Assembly: GCA_947472885.1 (NCBI GenBank)
Contig: CANJBX010000005.1
Coordinates: 1 to 64,000, forward strand
Reading direction: 5' to 3'
From: Hyphomicrobiaceae bacterium
GTDB taxonomy: Bacteria; Pseudomonadota; Alphaproteobacteria; Rhizobiales; Xanthobacteraceae
DNA: 64,000 nt
Part shown: positions 7,751 to 18,363 of the stretch, piece by piece
How the letters are laid out: each line of letters begins with the position of its first letter
How positions within the stretch are numbered: position 1 is the first letter of the stretch
Position numbers and translations under genes: made by a program
Notes under the pieces: generated by a model
What the model was told of the DNA's origin: nothing
The model's database searches: none
Seen by the model: the letters and a program-made list of their open reading frames with translations, nothing else

Positions 7751-10700
7751 ATGATTCCGGGTTCCCCCTCAGCCTCGAAGCGCGGCCGTGTTTTCACCAT
7801 TCCGGCGTCGGTGCCGTTCCTGCCGACGCTGGTGAAGGCGTTGCTCGACGGCACGCTGGTCGCAGGATTTGCGCCGCGCGGCCAACCGCTGGAACTGGCG
7901 CGCGCCACCATCTACCTGCCGACCAAGCGTTCCTGCGTGCTGGCGCGTCAGGCTTTCCTCGACGAACTTGGCACCGATGCCGCTGTGCTGCCGCGCATCG
8001 TCCCCATCGGCAGCATCGACGAGGACGAATTCGCTTTCGCGGAGACTGCTAACGCAGACGCACTGGATTTAAAGCCATCCATCGGCGGCTTTGAGCGCCG
8101 CGCGCTGCTGACGCAGTTCATCCTGAAGTGGGCGGCGTCGCCCGGCGTGCGCAGCGCGGAAGGCACGCCACTGGTCGCCACATCTCCAAGTGCGGCGCTC
8201 GCCCTGGCCGACGACCTCGCGCGGTTGATGGACGACATGACCACCCGCGAAGTGCCGTGGTCGAAGCTCGATACGCTCGTGCCGGAGAGCATGGACAAAT
8301 ACTGGCAACTCACGCTCGATTTTCTCAAGATCGCGCGCGAACACTGGCCGGCCCTGCTCAGGGAGCGGCAAGCCATCGAACCGGCCGAACACCGCGACCG
8401 TTTGATCGCCGCTGAAGCTGAACGCCTGAAGACACGCCCGGACGGTCCGGTGATTGCCGCTGGCTCGACCGGCTCGATGCCGGCGACGGCGAAGCTGATC
8501 GCAACGATTGCAAAATTGCCGCATGGCGCGGTGGTGCTGCCGGGCCTCGACACCGACCTCGACGAACCCTCGTGGAGGCTGATCTCCGGCGAGAACGACA
8601 ACACGCCCGCCGCGGGCCACGCCCAGTTCGCGCTGCATGGCCTGCTGGCGCGCATGGAAATCGAACGCGGCGCGGTCGATACACTGGGTACTCCATCAGA
8701 GGAAGGCCGCGAGACGCTGGTGTCGGAGGCGCTGCGCCCCGCGCAGAGTACGCACATCTGGCCACAGCGGCTGGACGACAGGGACATCGCCGCGCGCATC
8801 GCGGCGGGACTTTCCAACCTGACCCTGATCGAGGCCGCCAACGCGGAAGAAGAAGCGCTGGCCATTGCGATTGCGCTGCGCGAGGCAGTGAATACGCCCG
8901 GCAAGACCGCCGCGCTGATTACGCCCGACCGTGCGCTGGCGCGCCGCGTCACCGCCGCGCTGCAACGCTGGCACATCGACGCCAACGACACTGGCGGCGA
9001 CCCGCTGGGCAACACGCCCGCCGGGGTGTTCGCGCGGCTCGCCGCCGAAGTCGCGCTCGATGGGCTGCCGCCGGTCTCACTGCTGGCGCTGCTCAAGCAT
9101 CCACTGTTCAGGCTGGGCGACGGCAACAGCGTCGCCGCACTGGAACGCGCCGTGCTGCGCGGGCCACGTCCGCGTGGCGGTAGCGCGGCACTGGCGAGCG
9201 CCGTGAAGAATACGCGCGCCGAGTGGGACAAGCTCCAGCGCAAGGAGCGCTCGTCGATCCATCGGTTCGACCCGCAGGCGGCGCTGACGGCGGCTGACTT
9301 CGACCATGCGGCGGCGCTGGTCGATAAAATTTCCGCCGCGCTCAAGCCGCTGGAAGAAATCGCCCGCAGCAAACCGCTGCCGTTCGGCGAGATGGCGAAG
9401 CGTCATCGCGAGGTCATCGCGCATCTCAGCACTGAGGGCGACAACGCAGCCGCATTCCTGCGCGAGGACGGCAAGAAGCTCACGGAGACGTTCGAGGAAA
9501 GCGAAAGCCAGACCGCGGATTCGGATATCGCGCTGTCGCCCATCGACTACGCCGAATTTTTCCTGACCGCGATTGCAGGCACCGTCGTGCGCTGGCAGGA
9601 GAACCCTGCGGCACGCGTGCGTATCTATGGTTTGCTCGAAGCGCGACTGACCGACACCGACCGCGTCGTACTCGGCGGACTGGCGGAAGGCGTGTGGCCG
9701 CCGGAAGTACGCGGCGATCCGTGGCTCAGCCGTCCGATGCGCCATCAGCTCGGACTGAACCTGCCGGAGCTGCGCATCGGCCTTACCGCACATGACTTCG
9801 CGCAGCTCCTTGGCGCGCGCGAAGTGTTTCTCACCCGCGCCACCAAGCTCGGCGGCGCGCCGACGGTGGCTTCCAGATTTCTGCAACGGCTCGGCGCGGT
9901 CGCCGGCGAACGCTGGACCGAGGTCGCGGCGCGCGGCGAGAACTATCTCGCGTGGGCGCGCAATCTCGATCATCAGGCACAAGAAGCAAAGCCGGTTGCG
10001 CGTCCCCAACCCAGGCCACCGCGCGCGGCGCGGCCGCACCGGCTGTCCGTCACCGATATCGAGAACTGGCGGCGCGATCCCTATTCGATCTACGCCGGCC
10101 ATATTCTCCGCCTGCGGCCGCTGGAGGACATCGACACGCCGCCCGGCGCACGCGACCGCGGCACGCTTATTCATGGCGCCATCGGCGAATTCACCGATAT
10201 CTACAAGGACAGGCTGCCGCCCGATGCGGAGCGTGTGCTGATCGGCATCGGCGAGCGGCATTTCGAGCCGCTGAAGGACTTTCCCGAGGCGCGCGCGTTC
10301 TGGTGGCCGCGCTTCCTGCGCATCGCCAGGTGGTTCGCGCAATTCGAGACCGCGCGCCGCCCCGACATTGAAACGCTTTACACCGAGCTTTCGGGCACCC
10401 GCGAGTTTCCGCTTGGCGATGCCACCTTCACGTTACGCACGCGCGCCGACCGTATCGAGCGCCGCAAGGACGGCTCCTACGTCATTCTCGACTACAAGAC
10501 CGGAACGCCGCCGACGACGCCGCAGGTGCAGACCGGCCTCTCGCCGCAGCTCACGCTTGAAGCCGCGATCCTGCGCGGCGGCGGCTTCGAGAACATCGAC
10601 CCCCATTCGCCGGTGACGCAACTCGCCTATATCCATCTGCATGGCGGGCCGGATGGCGGCGCCGACAAGCCCGTCACATTCAAGAGCAGCACGGCAGACA

Positions 10701-10891
10701 CCGAGGCCGATCTGGCGTGGCAAAGGCTCATCATGTTTGCCACGCGCTTTGACAACGACACTACCGGCTATCTTTCGCGCGAGACGCCGATGTTCGCGCG
10801 GCGCGGCGGCGGCGACTACGACCATCTTGCGCGCGTCAAGGAATGGTCGCTGTCCGGCGGCGCGGATGACGGCGAAGGAGGCGGCGAATGA
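7751..10891 (+). CDS. addB: AddB, double-strand break repair helicase-nuclease subunit
   Basis: A 1046-residue protein of usual alphaproteobacterial AddB length. The N-terminal part is a degenerate superfamily 1 helicase fold. The C-terminal part holds a PD-(D/E)XK nuclease with a visible VILDYKTGTPP motif near residues 910-918. AddAB processes double-strand ends and loads RecA at Chi-like sites, replacing RecBCD. The gene overlaps addA by ATGA (10888-10891), indicating translational coupling of the two subunits. The ORF is uninterrupted and its codon use matches its neighbours. Confidence 0.93.
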   Translation: MIPGSPSASKRGRVFTIPASVPFLPTLVKALLDGTLVAGFAPRGQPLELARATIYLPTKRSCVLARQAFLDELGTDAAVLPRIVPIGSIDEDEFAFAETANADALDLKPSIGGFERRALLTQFILKWAASPGVRSAEGTPLVATSPSAALALADDLARLMDDMTTREVPWSKLDTLVPESMDKYWQLTLDFLKIAREHWPALLRERQAIEPAEHRDRLIAAEAERLKTRPDGPVIAAGSTGSMPATAKLIATIAKLPHGAVVLPGLDTDLDEPSWRLISGENDNTPAAGHAQFALHGLLARMEIERGAVDTLGTPSEEGRETLVSEALRPAQSTHIWPQRLDDRDIAARIAAGLSNLTLIEAANAEEEALAIAIALREAVNTPGKTAALITPDRALARRVTAALQRWHIDANDTGGDPLGNTPAGVFARLAAEVALDGLPPVSLLALLKHPLFRLGDGNSVAALERAVLRGPRPRGGSAALASAVKNTRAEWDKLQRKERSSIHRFDPQAALTAADFDHAAALVDKISAALKPLEEIARSKPLPFGEMAKRHREVIAHLSTEGDNAAAFLREDGKKLTETFEESESQTADSDIALSPIDYAEFFLTAIAGTVVRWQENPAARVRIYGLLEARLTDTDRVVLGGLAEGVWPPEVRGDPWLSRPMRHQLGLNLPELRIGLTAHDFAQLLGAREVFLTRATKLGGAPTVASRFLQRLGAVAGERWTEVAARGENYLAWARNLDHQAQEAKPVARPQPRPPRAARPHRLSVTDIENWRRDPYSIYAGHILRLRPLEDIDTPPGARDRGTLIHGAIGEFTDIYKDRLPPDAERVLIGIGERHFEPLKDFPEARAFWWPRFLRIARWFAQFETARRPDIETLYTELSGTREFPLGDATFTLRTRADRIERRKDGSYVILDYKTGTPPTTPQVQTGLSPQLTLEAAILRGGGFENIDPHSPVTQLAYIHLHGGPDGGADKPVTFKSSTADTEADLAWQRLIMFATRFDNDTTGYLSRETPMFARRGGGDYDHLARVKEWSLSGGADDGEGGGE

Positions 10892-13800
10892 CACGCGCCC
10901 CGATCCCGGCCGGACTGATCGACCGGCAGCACCGCGCCTCCGATCCCGCCGCATCGGCGTGGGTGTCGGCCAATGCGGGCGCGGGCAAGACCCATGTGCT
11001 GGCGCAGCGCGTGATCCGGCTTTTGCTCAACGGCACCGATCCGGCGAAAATTCTCTGCCTGACCTTCACCAAGGCTGCCGCCGCCAACATGGCGAACCGC
11101 GTGTTCGGCACGCTCGGCAAATGGATTTCTTTGAAAGACGAGGAATTGGCGGCGGCAATTCGCGAAACCGGCGCAGCCAAGACCGATGCGCAGTCGCTGG
11201 CGCTGGCACGCCGCCTGTTTGCCTCGGCGCTGGAAACACCGGGCGGTCTCAAGGTGCAAACCATCCATGGCTTCTGTACGCGATTGCTGCAACAGTTCCC
11301 GTTCGAGGCCAATGTGGCGGCGCGCTTCGCCGTGCTGGACGATACGCAACAGCACCAGATGCTGGAGCGTGCGGAAATGACCGTGCTGCTGGAAGCCGTC
11401 GGCAAGCCGGACGGTGCGCTTGGGCGGGCACTGGCTGCCGCAACACTCGCGACCAGCGACCAGACCTTCAAGGGCGCGCTGCGTGAGGCGATTTTCATGC
11501 GCGACAAGGTCGCGGCATGGACGGCGGGCGATAACGACCTTGCGCGCGCGGCGTCCGAACTGACCCAGATGCTCGGGCTTGGCGCAGGCGACACCACGGA
11601 GAGTATCGAAGAAGCATTCTTCCAGAGCACCATCATCCCGCTGTCGCAATTGCCGGGCCTGATGGCCGCGCTGGCGCTCGGCTCCAAGACCGATGCCGAA
11701 CACATCAAGCGTCTGGAGATTGCTCAAACAACGACCGGCAACGAGCGCCGCGACGCCTACATCGCGATTTTCTGCACCGGCAAGCTTGAACCGCGCAAAT
11801 CCATCGTCACCAAGACGATCGCAACGGCAAATCCTTCGCTTGCCGAAAGGCTCGTGCAGGAACAGCAGCGCGTCTGCGGGCTGATCGCCAGGCGCAACGC
11901 CGTTGTGATCCGCGACCGCACCATGGCACTCGTCACCATCGCCACCGCGATGATGAGCCACTACCAGCACGACAAGGAACGCCGCGGACTGCTGGACTAT
12001 GAAGACCTGATCGCCCGCACGCGCGACCTCTTGACCCGCGTCGAGGCCGCATGGGTGCACTACAAGCTCGATCTCGGCATCGACCACCTGCTGATCGACG
12101 AAGCGCAGGATACCAGCCCCGATCAATGGGAGATCATCAAGCCGCTGGTGGCGGAATTTACCGCCGGCGCGGGCGCGCGCGGCAACGTCAAGCGTTCGAT
12201 CTTCGCGGTCGGCGACGACAAGCAATCGATCTTCTCGTTCCAGGGTGCAGCGCCTGCGGAATTCGCGGAGATGCGTGACTTCTTCGAGCGCGCGCATAAG
12301 GACACCGGGACGGAATTCCGCGCCATCGAATTCCAGCACTCGTTCCGCTCGGTCACCGCCGTCATCGACGCTGTCGATATCGTGTTCAGGCGTCCGGAAG
12401 CGCACGCCGGGCTTTCGCGCGACGAGAAACAGACCGCGCACGCTGCCGTGCGGACGGCAGCGCCGGGCCTTGTCGAACTCTGGCCGCTGGTCGCGCCGGA
12501 AGACCGTCCCGAAGTCGATCCGTGGGATGCACCATTCGATACGACCTCACAGACCAGTCCGCGCGTGAAACTCGCGCGGCGCATTGCGGCGGCGGTCAAG
12601 GTCTGGACCAGTAGCGATCATTATGTCGGCGACGACGACAAGCGCCACAAGGTGACGCCGGGCGATGTGCTGATCCTGTTGCGCCAGCGCGGCCCGCTGT
12701 TCGAAGCCATCATCCGCGCACTCAAGAACGCGCATGTCCGCGTCGCGGGCGCCGACCGGCTGGTGCTGACCGAACATATCGCGGTGATGGACCTGCTGGT
12801 GCTTGCCGACGCCATCCTTCTGCCGCAGGACGATCTCGCGCTCGCAACCGTGCTGAAGTCGCCGCTGTTTGGCCTGAGCGAAGAAGCATTGTTCGAGCTG
12901 GCATGGGATCGCAAGGGCACCTTGCGCGCCGCACTACGCGAGAAGCGTGCCGACATCGCCGGCCGTCTCGACGATATTTCGAAGGATGCGCGGGAACTTT
13001 CACCATTCGCCTTCTATGCAAAACTGCTCGGCGCGGGCAAGGCGCGCGAAATGCTGCTGGCGCGGCTCGGCAACGAAGCTAACGACGCGCTCGACGAATT
13101 CCTCAACCTCGCGCTCGACTACGAAGCGCGCGAAGTGCCATCGCTGCAGGGTTTCGTGTCGTGGCTGCGCACCGCCTCGGCCTCCATCAAGCGCGACATG
13201 GAGATCGCCCGCGACGAGGTGCGCGTCATGACCGTGCATGGCGCCAAGGGCCTCGAAGCACCCATCGTCATTCTGGCCGACACCACCACCGCGCCTGCCG
13301 GCCCCGCGCATCATCAGCCGCGCCTGCTCGCATTGCCACCGCACAACGCCGGCCTGAATACGCCGGACCGTCTTGCCTGGATGCCGAGCAAGGCCGACGA
13401 CGTCGCCGCGACCGCCGCCGCGCGCCAGACCGCGCAGAACGCCGCCGAGGACGAGTACCGCCGCCTCCTCTACGTCGGCATGACCCGCGCGGCGGATCGC
13501 CTGATCGTGTGCGGCGCAGTCGGCCGGAACGCGATGCCCGCCGGTTGCTGGTACGATCTTGTCGCGCAGGGGCTTGAGGCCAGCGGCGAACTGACCGAAG
13601 CGCCGGCAGACTACGGCGAGCCTGCGAAGGACGAAGCGCCAGAAGACTATATGGTCAAACGCTTCCAGAAATTCGCGGCGCCGTCATCCGAGCCACCCGC
13701 TGCTGCTCCCATTGCTGCCCATGCAGCGCCCAAGCAAGCGTGGCTTGCGCAGGACGCGCCCGCAGAACCAAAGCACAAAACCATCACGCCATCGTCCGAT

Positions 13801-14373
13801 GATGCACCCCCAAAAACTCTCACCGCCGTCAGCCGCGAAGCCCGCCGCGCCGCCATGCTGCGCGGTTCGCTCATCCATCGCCTGCTGCAATCGCTGCCTG
13901 ACGTTGCGCCGGAAAGCCGCCGCGCCAGGGCGGAGAACTTCCTGAAGAATTCCGCTGCGGATTTCTCCGCCGCCGAGCAGAATGAAATGCGGGCACAGGC
14001 TTTCGCCATTCTCGACGACGCGCGCTTCGCTGCATTGTTTGCGCCCGGCAGCCGCGGCGAAGTGCCGATTGTCGGGCGCATCGTCATCGCCGGAAAACCG
14101 TCAACACTCGTCAACGGCCAGATTGATCGCATCGCGGTGACGGACACCGAAGTCCTGATCGCCGACTACAAGACGAATCGGCCCGCACCCAAACGGCTGG
14201 AAGACGTGCCGCCGTCCTACCTGCGGCAATTGGCGCTTTACCGGGCGCTACTCGCGAAAATTTATCCTGCAAAACGCATCAAGGCCGCGCTGATCTGGAC
14301 AGATGTGCCTGATCTCATGGAACTTTCGGATAGTGTGCTGGACAAGGCGCTTAGCGAATTCACCTCTGCGTGA
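10888..14373 (+). CDS. addA: AddA, double-strand break repair helicase-nuclease subunit
   Basis: An 1161-residue UvrD/RecB-like helicase. The Walker A motif is ANAGAGKTHVLAQRV near residues 29-43. Walker B/motif II is IDEAQDTSPDQWEI, motif III is VGDDKQSIFSFQGA, and motif VI is LYVGMTRAADRL. A C-terminal RecB-family nuclease domain has IADYKTNRPAP near residue 1092. With AddB it forms the end-resection machine for homologous recombination. Its start lies inside the addB stop. The 265-base gap to trxA means trxA may have its own promoter. Confidence 0.95.
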   Translation: MTRAPIPAGLIDRQHRASDPAASAWVSANAGAGKTHVLAQRVIRLLLNGTDPAKILCLTFTKAAAANMANRVFGTLGKWISLKDEELAAAIRETGAAKTDAQSLALARRLFASALETPGGLKVQTIHGFCTRLLQQFPFEANVAARFAVLDDTQQHQMLERAEMTVLLEAVGKPDGALGRALAAATLATSDQTFKGALREAIFMRDKVAAWTAGDNDLARAASELTQMLGLGAGDTTESIEEAFFQSTIIPLSQLPGLMAALALGSKTDAEHIKRLEIAQTTTGNERRDAYIAIFCTGKLEPRKSIVTKTIATANPSLAERLVQEQQRVCGLIARRNAVVIRDRTMALVTIATAMMSHYQHDKERRGLLDYEDLIARTRDLLTRVEAAWVHYKLDLGIDHLLIDEAQDTSPDQWEIIKPLVAEFTAGAGARGNVKRSIFAVGDDKQSIFSFQGAAPAEFAEMRDFFERAHKDTGTEFRAIEFQHSFRSVTAVIDAVDIVFRRPEAHAGLSRDEKQTAHAAVRTAAPGLVELWPLVAPEDRPEVDPWDAPFDTTSQTSPRVKLARRIAAAVKVWTSSDHYVGDDDKRHKVTPGDVLILLRQRGPLFEAIIRALKNAHVRVAGADRLVLTEHIAVMDLLVLADAILLPQDDLALATVLKSPLFGLSEEALFELAWDRKGTLRAALREKRADIAGRLDDISKDARELSPFAFYAKLLGAGKAREMLLARLGNEANDALDEFLNLALDYEAREVPSLQGFVSWLRTASASIKRDMEIARDEVRVMTVHGAKGLEAPIVILADTTTAPAGPAHHQPRLLALPPHNAGLNTPDRLAWMPSKADDVAATAAARQTAQNAAEDEYRRLLYVGMTRAADRLIVCGAVGRNAMPAGCWYDLVAQGLEASGELTEAPADYGEPAKDEAPEDYMVKRFQKFAAPSSEPPAAAPIAAHAAPKQAWLAQDAPAEPKHKTITPSSDDAPPKTLTAVSREARRAAMLRGSLIHRLLQSLPDVAPESRRARAENFLKNSAADFSAAEQNEMRAQAFAILDDARFAALFAPGSRGEVPIVGRIVIAGKPSTLVNGQIDRIAVTDTEVLIADYKTNRPAPKRLEDVPPSYLRQLALYRALLAKIYPAKRIKAALIWTDVPDLMELSDSVLDKALSEFTSA

Positions 14374-14638
14374 CAAAACCTTGACGCTGCAGGGCAGCGT
14401 CCATAGGTTCTCGGCGCACCACAGACCTGCCCGCGATTCCACCCCGCAGCGCCCGGCCTGACACTTCAAGCTCCGGTGATATCTGGACTATTCCGGTTCG
14501 GTTTCCGGGTTATTCCGGATGTAACGCCCGGTTATCCCAAGCCGGTCTATCTATCTGGTGCTACCGTTTCGCTGCTACGATTCTCTCACGTTTTCTGGCT
14601 CGCATCCGCAGCCGTTCTCGCATGACATGAGGTGCCCC

Positions 14639-14959
14639 ATGGGCGTTGGTAAAGTTTCAGATTCGACCTTCGAGACCGAAGTGTTGCAGTCCGCCGAGCC
14701 GGTCGTGGTCGATTTCTGGGCCGAATGGTGCGGACCCTGCAAGATGATCGCGCCTGCCCTTGAGGAAATTCAGACCGCGCTCGGCGCGAAGGTGAAGATC
14801 GTCAAGCTCAACGTCGATGAAAATCCGGCGACCGCGCAGAAGTACGGCATCATGTCGATCCCGACCCTGATGCTGTTCAAGAACGGCGAACTCGCCTCGC
14901 GTCAGGTCGGCGCCGCGCCGCGCCAGAAGCTCGAGCAGTGGATCACGTCGGAAACCTGA
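14639..14959 (+). CDS. trxA: Thioredoxin
   Basis: A 106-residue thioredoxin with the active site WCGPCKM (Cys31/Cys34), the cis-proline segment [11 protein letters not shown] and normal length. It is the cytoplasmic disulfide reductant for ribonucleotide reductase, PAPS reductase and others. The start at 14639 (MGVGKV) is chosen because GAGG precedes it by about six bases and the protein then has the standard length; the ORF-track start at 14558 adds 27 unlikely residues. It follows addA in the conserved addBA-trxA order, and a strong hairpin terminator lies just downstream. Confidence 0.95.
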   Translation: MGVGKVSDSTFETEVLQSAEPVVVDFWAEWCGPCKMIAPALEEIQTALGAKVKIVKLNVDENPATAQKYGIMSIPTLMLFKNGELASRQVGAAPRQKLEQWITSET

Positions 14960-14987
14960 TCCGCGCTGATCGAACGTAATTACAAAC

Positions 14988-15018
14988 GGCCGGTGGAAAC
15001 ACCGGCCGCTTTTGTTTC
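14988..15018 (+). terminator. Rho-independent terminator after trxA
   Basis: A perfect 8-bp stem GGCCGGTG / CACCGGCC with a GAAA tetraloop is followed by GCTTTTGTTT. It starts 29 bases after the trxA stop and should end the + strand block. Confidence 0.85.
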
Positions 15019-15019
15019 C

Positions 15020-15107
15020 GTCATTGCGAGGAGCGCGCAGCACAACGAAGCAATCCCGGTCAGGCGTGCACACATGACCGGGATTGCTTCGCTTCGCTCG
15101 CAATGAC
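15020..15107. repeat. Palindromic intergenic repeat (GTCATTGCGAG type)
   Basis: The left arm begins GTCATTGCGAGGAGCG and the right arm ends GCTTCGCTCGCAATGAC. Inner arms AAGCAATCCCGGTCA and TGACCGGGATTGCTT pair around a short loop. The whole element can fold as one long hairpin. The consensus is widespread between genes in Bradyrhizobium-like genomes. It lies between the convergent trxA and folC. Confidence 0.75.
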
Positions 15108-15116
15108 AGCAAGATC

Positions 15117-16418
15117 TCAAGTCGGCGGCGTGCCGTTCACTTCGAGGATTTCGCCGGCAAGATACAGCGATCCCGTAATCAGGATGCGCGGCGGCGCGGA
15201 AAGATTGAGCTTGCCGACCTTCTCCAACGCTTCCGCTACGTTTTCGGCGACATCCGACGGAATGCCGACGTGGTTCGCCGTGAACGCCACGCCCGACGCC
15301 GGCAGCGTTTTTTCCTGATGGATCGGAATCGCAATCAGCTTGCGCGCCAGCCCTGAGAAATTACGCAGGAAGCCTTCCGCATCCTTGGTCGCCAGCATGC
15401 CGACGATCATCACCAGCGGGCGCGGCACGCGCTCCTCGAGATCCGCAAGCGCAGCAGCGGCAGCGCGTCCGCCGTCCGCATTGTGTCCGCCATCGAGCCA
15501 CAGTTCAGAACCCGCAGGCGCCAGCGCAGGAAGTTTCCCTGTGGTCAGGCGCTGCATGCGCGCGGGCCAGTCAACCTTCAGGATGCCCACTTCGTAGGCG
15601 TGCGGCGGAATATCCAGTCCCGAGATGCGCAGCGCGGCAATCGCGGTGCCGGCGTTGTCGAACTGATGGCGGCCGAACAGCCGCGGCGCCGGCAAATCCA
15701 TCAGGCCCTTGTCGTCCTGATAGACCAGACGCCCGCGCTCCTCGCCGGCCATCCATTCCTGTCCCAGCAGATGCAGCGGCGCACGGATTTCCTGTGCGTA
15801 TTGCGTAATGACTGACAACGGGCCTTCGCCCTGCCGCCCGATGATCGCCGGCACGCCGCGCTTCATGATCGCGGCCTTTTCGGCGGCGATCTTTTCCAGC
15901 GTGTCGCCGAGAAATTCGATGTGGTCGATGGAGATGGGCGTGATGACGCTCGCCAGCGGCCTGTCGACCACATTGGTGGCGTCGAGCCTGCCGCCGAGGC
16001 CGACTTCCAGCAACAGCACGTCGGCCGGCGTGCGCGAGAACAGCAGGAAACCCGCGGCGGTTTCGATCTCAAACACCGTGATCGGCGCATCGCCATTGGC
16101 GCGCTCGCACTCGGCCAGCGCCGCCGCCAGCGCATCGTCGGACACCAGCGTGCCGGCGAGGCGATAGCGCTCATTGATACGGACAAGATTCGGCGAGGTA
16201 TAGGTATGCACGCGCATGCCGGCGGCTTCGAGGATCGCCCGCATAAACGCGACGGTCGAACCCTTGCCGTTGGTGCCGGCAACATGGATGACCGGCGGCA
16301 GGCTGCGTTCGGGATGGCCGAGCGCGCCGAGAATGCGCCAGATGCGGTCGAGCGACAGGTCGATGCGCTTGGGATGCAGCGCCAAGAGCCGCGCAAGGAT
16401 CGCGTCAACCTGTGTCAT
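15117..16418 (-). CDS. folC: Bifunctional folylpolyglutamate synthase / dihydrofolate synthase
   Basis: A 433-residue Mur-ligase family protein with the ATP-binding loop HVAGTNGKGSTVAFM near residue 46 and downstream ligase motifs. FolC adds glutamate to dihydropteroate and then extends the polyglutamate tail of folates. Length is normal. It is the last gene of the - strand trpFBA-accD-folC group; accD ends 33 bases upstream, so the two are probably cotranscribed. Confidence 0.95.
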   Translation of the reverse strand: MTQVDAILARLLALHPKRIDLSLDRIWRILGALGHPERSLPPVIHVAGTNGKGSTVAFMRAILEAAGMRVHTYTSPNLVRINERYRLAGTLVSDDALAAALAECERANGDAPITVFEIETAAGFLLFSRTPADVLLLEVGLGGRLDATNVVDRPLASVITPISIDHIEFLGDTLEKIAAEKAAIMKRGVPAIIGRQGEGPLSVITQYAQEIRAPLHLLGQEWMAGEERGRLVYQDDKGLMDLPAPRLFGRHQFDNAGTAIAALRISGLDIPPHAYEVGILKVDWPARMQRLTTGKLPALAPAGSELWLDGGHNADGGRAAAAALADLEERVPRPLVMIVGMLATKDAEGFLRNFSGLARKLIAIPIHQEKTLPASGVAFTANHVGIPSDVAENVAEALEKVGKLNLSAPPRILITGSLYLAGEILEVNGTPPT

Positions 16419-16451
16419 CTGGAAATCATCGCGCGTGCCGCTGCGTCACGG

Positions 16452-17366
16452 TCACGCGTTGGAGGGAGCCGGCAGCGCCTGACGCTCCGGCGCCGGGGAA
16501 ATGGCCGCGGTGCCCGGCTCAGCCTTGGTCAGCAGGCGGCAAAGATTGGCAAGCGTCGCGCGCAATTCCTGGCGTGGCACGACCATATCGACCATGCCGT
16601 GTTCTTTCAGGTATTCCGACTTCTGGAATCCTTCCGGGAGCTTTTCGCGGATGGTCTGCTCGATCACGCGCGGACCGGCGAAGCCGATCAGCGCGCCCGG
16701 CTCGGCGATGTGCACGTCGCCCAGCATGGCATAGGACGCCGTGACGCCGCCGGTGGTCGGATTGGTCAGCACCACGATGTACGGCAGATGCGCCTCGCGC
16801 AGGCGCTGCACGCCGACCGTCGTGCGCGGCAATTGCATCAGCGCCAGGATGCCTTCCTGCATGCGCGCGCCGCCCGAGGCCGCGAACAGGATAAACGGCG
16901 AGCCCTTGTCGACCGCCGTCTCAAGCCCCTTGATGACCGCCTCGCCTGCGGCCATGCCGAGCGAGCCGCCCATGAAATCGAAATCCTGCACGCCGATCAC
17001 GACCGGCAGCCCGTCAAGCCGGCCATAGCCGAGCTTCACGGCGTCGTTCATTCCCGTTTTGGTACGGGCATCCTTGAGACGGTCGGTGTAGCGGCGCGCA
17101 TCACGGAATTTCAAGGGGTCCAGCGGCACGTCCCGCACGCCGATGTCGAGCCAGGTCTCGCCGTCGAACATCGACTTCAGGCGCGCCGTGGCGCCCATGC
17201 GCATGTGATAGTTCGAGCCGGGAATGACGAACTGGTTGGCCTCGACGTCCTTGAAGAACACGAGCTGGCCGGTCTCCGGACACTTGATCCAGAGGTTTTC
17301 CGGCGTGTCGCGGCGCGCAAGCATGTTGCGGATTTTTGGCCGGACGACGTTTGAAATCCAGTTCAT
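16452..17366 (-). CDS. accD: Acetyl-CoA carboxylase carboxyltransferase subunit beta
   Basis: A 304-residue AccD, the beta half of the carboxyltransferase that transfers CO2 from biotin to acetyl-CoA for fatty acid synthesis. Recognised by [26 protein letters not shown] and [15 protein letters not shown]. The start at 17366 ([11 protein letters not shown]) is the family N-terminus; the ORF track extends 30 residues too far. The N-terminal zinc ribbon, normally two CxxC pairs, is mostly lost: KCPETGQ keeps one Cys and the second pair reads VIPGSNYH. From memory this loss is shared by Bradyrhizobium relatives, so it is probably lineage-wide and functional. Confidence 0.95.
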   Translation of the reverse strand: MNWISNVVRPKIRNMLARRDTPENLWIKCPETGQLVFFKDVEANQFVIPGSNYHMRMGATARLKSMFDGETWLDIGVRDVPLDPLKFRDARRYTDRLKDARTKTGMNDAVKLGYGRLDGLPVVIGVQDFDFMGGSLGMAAGEAVIKGLETAVDKGSPFILFAASGGARMQEGILALMQLPRTTVGVQRLREAHLPYIVVLTNPTTGGVTASYAMLGDVHIAEPGALIGFAGPRVIEQTIREKLPEGFQKSEYLKEHGMVDMVVPRQELRATLANLCRLLTKAEPGTAAISPAPERQALPAPSNA

Positions 17367-17501
17367 GCGAGATTCCCGCTGCTCTCTCGTTTCGTCATGT
17401 TCGGCCCACGTGTCCCGCCTTTGGCGGGCACAAGGATGAACTCTTATGCCGGGCATCCACGCCTTTGTTGTGGCGCGGCTGCTCTGATTCTCAAATATAG
17501 C

Positions 17502-18341
17502 TTATTCCGCCGCTTTCAACGCCGCGCTACGCACGCCTTTTGCGATCTGCGTTACCAGATCGGTGACGGCGGTAACGGTACGCGCCGTCGCCTTGCCGCT
17601 ACCATCGAGCGAATCCTTGACCGCGCTGACCAGCGCCGAACCGACCGCCACGCCATCGGCATGGCGGGCAATGCCGGCGGCGCTTTCGGCGTTGCGCACA
17701 CCGAAGCCGACGCAGACCGGCAGCTTCGTGTGACGCTTGATGCGCGCGACCGCCTGCCCGACCTTGCCGGCGTCGGGCACGGCCGAGCCGGTGATGCCGG
17801 TGATCGAGACATAATAGACAAAGCCCGACGTGTTCTGCAGCACCATCGGCAGGCGCTTGTCGTCGGTCGTCGGCGTCGCGAGGCGGATGAAGTTGAGGTC
17901 CGCCTTGAGCGCGGGGATGCAGAGTTCGTCGTCCTCTTCCGGTGGCAGGTCCACGACGATGAGACCATCGACACCGGCAGCTTTCGCATCGGCGAGGAAT
18001 TTATCCACGCCGTAGATGTAGATCGGATTGAAGTACCCCATCAGCACGATGGGCGTGTGATTGTCTTCCTCGCGAAACGCCTTCACCAGGGCGAGCGTCT
18101 TGATCATGTTCTGGCCGGCCGCGAGCGCGCGCAGACCCGCAGCCTGGATCGCCGGACCGTCCGCCATCGGATCGGTGAACGGCATGCCGAGTTCGAGCAC
18201 ATCGGCGCCAGCCTTGGGCAGCGCCTTGGTGAGCGCGAGCGAGGTCGCGTAATCCGGGTCGCCCGCCATGGTGAACGTCACCAGTCCGGCGCGGCCTTCG
18301 TCCTTGAGCGCGGCGAAGCGCTTGTCGATACGGGTACTCAT
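17502..18341 (-). CDS. trpA: Tryptophan synthase alpha chain
   Basis: A 279-residue TIM barrel that cleaves indole-3-glycerol phosphate to indole, which is channelled to TrpB. Catalytic Glu region [18 protein letters not shown] and catalytic Asp region [10 protein letters not shown] are visible, as is the phosphate loop GFGVRNAE. It lies downstream of trpB but is separated from it by 508 bases holding an antisense DUF559 gene and its repeats, instead of the usual tight junction. Confidence 0.96.
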   Translation of the reverse strand: MSTRIDKRFAALKDEGRAGLVTFTMAGDPDYATSLALTKALPKAGADVLELGMPFTDPMADGPAIQAAGLRALAAGQNMIKTLALVKAFREEDNHTPIVLMGYFNPIYIYGVDKFLADAKAAGVDGLIVVDLPPEEDDELCIPALKADLNFIRLATPTTDDKRLPMVLQNTSGFVYYVSITGITGSAVPDAGKVGQAVARIKRHTKLPVCVGFGVRNAESAAGIARHADGVAVGSALVSAVKDSLDGSGKATARTVTAVTDLVTQIAKGVRSAALKAAE

Positions 18342-18363
18342 GCTGACACGCGGGAGGTGCTAT

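Noticed and set aside
10816-12441. 541-aa - strand ORF over addA
   Set aside because: Shadow of addA, rich in Arg/His/Gly without recognisable domains.
15921-17354. 477-aa + strand ORF over folC and accD
   Set aside because: Spans two well-supported genes on the other strand and has no domain of its own.
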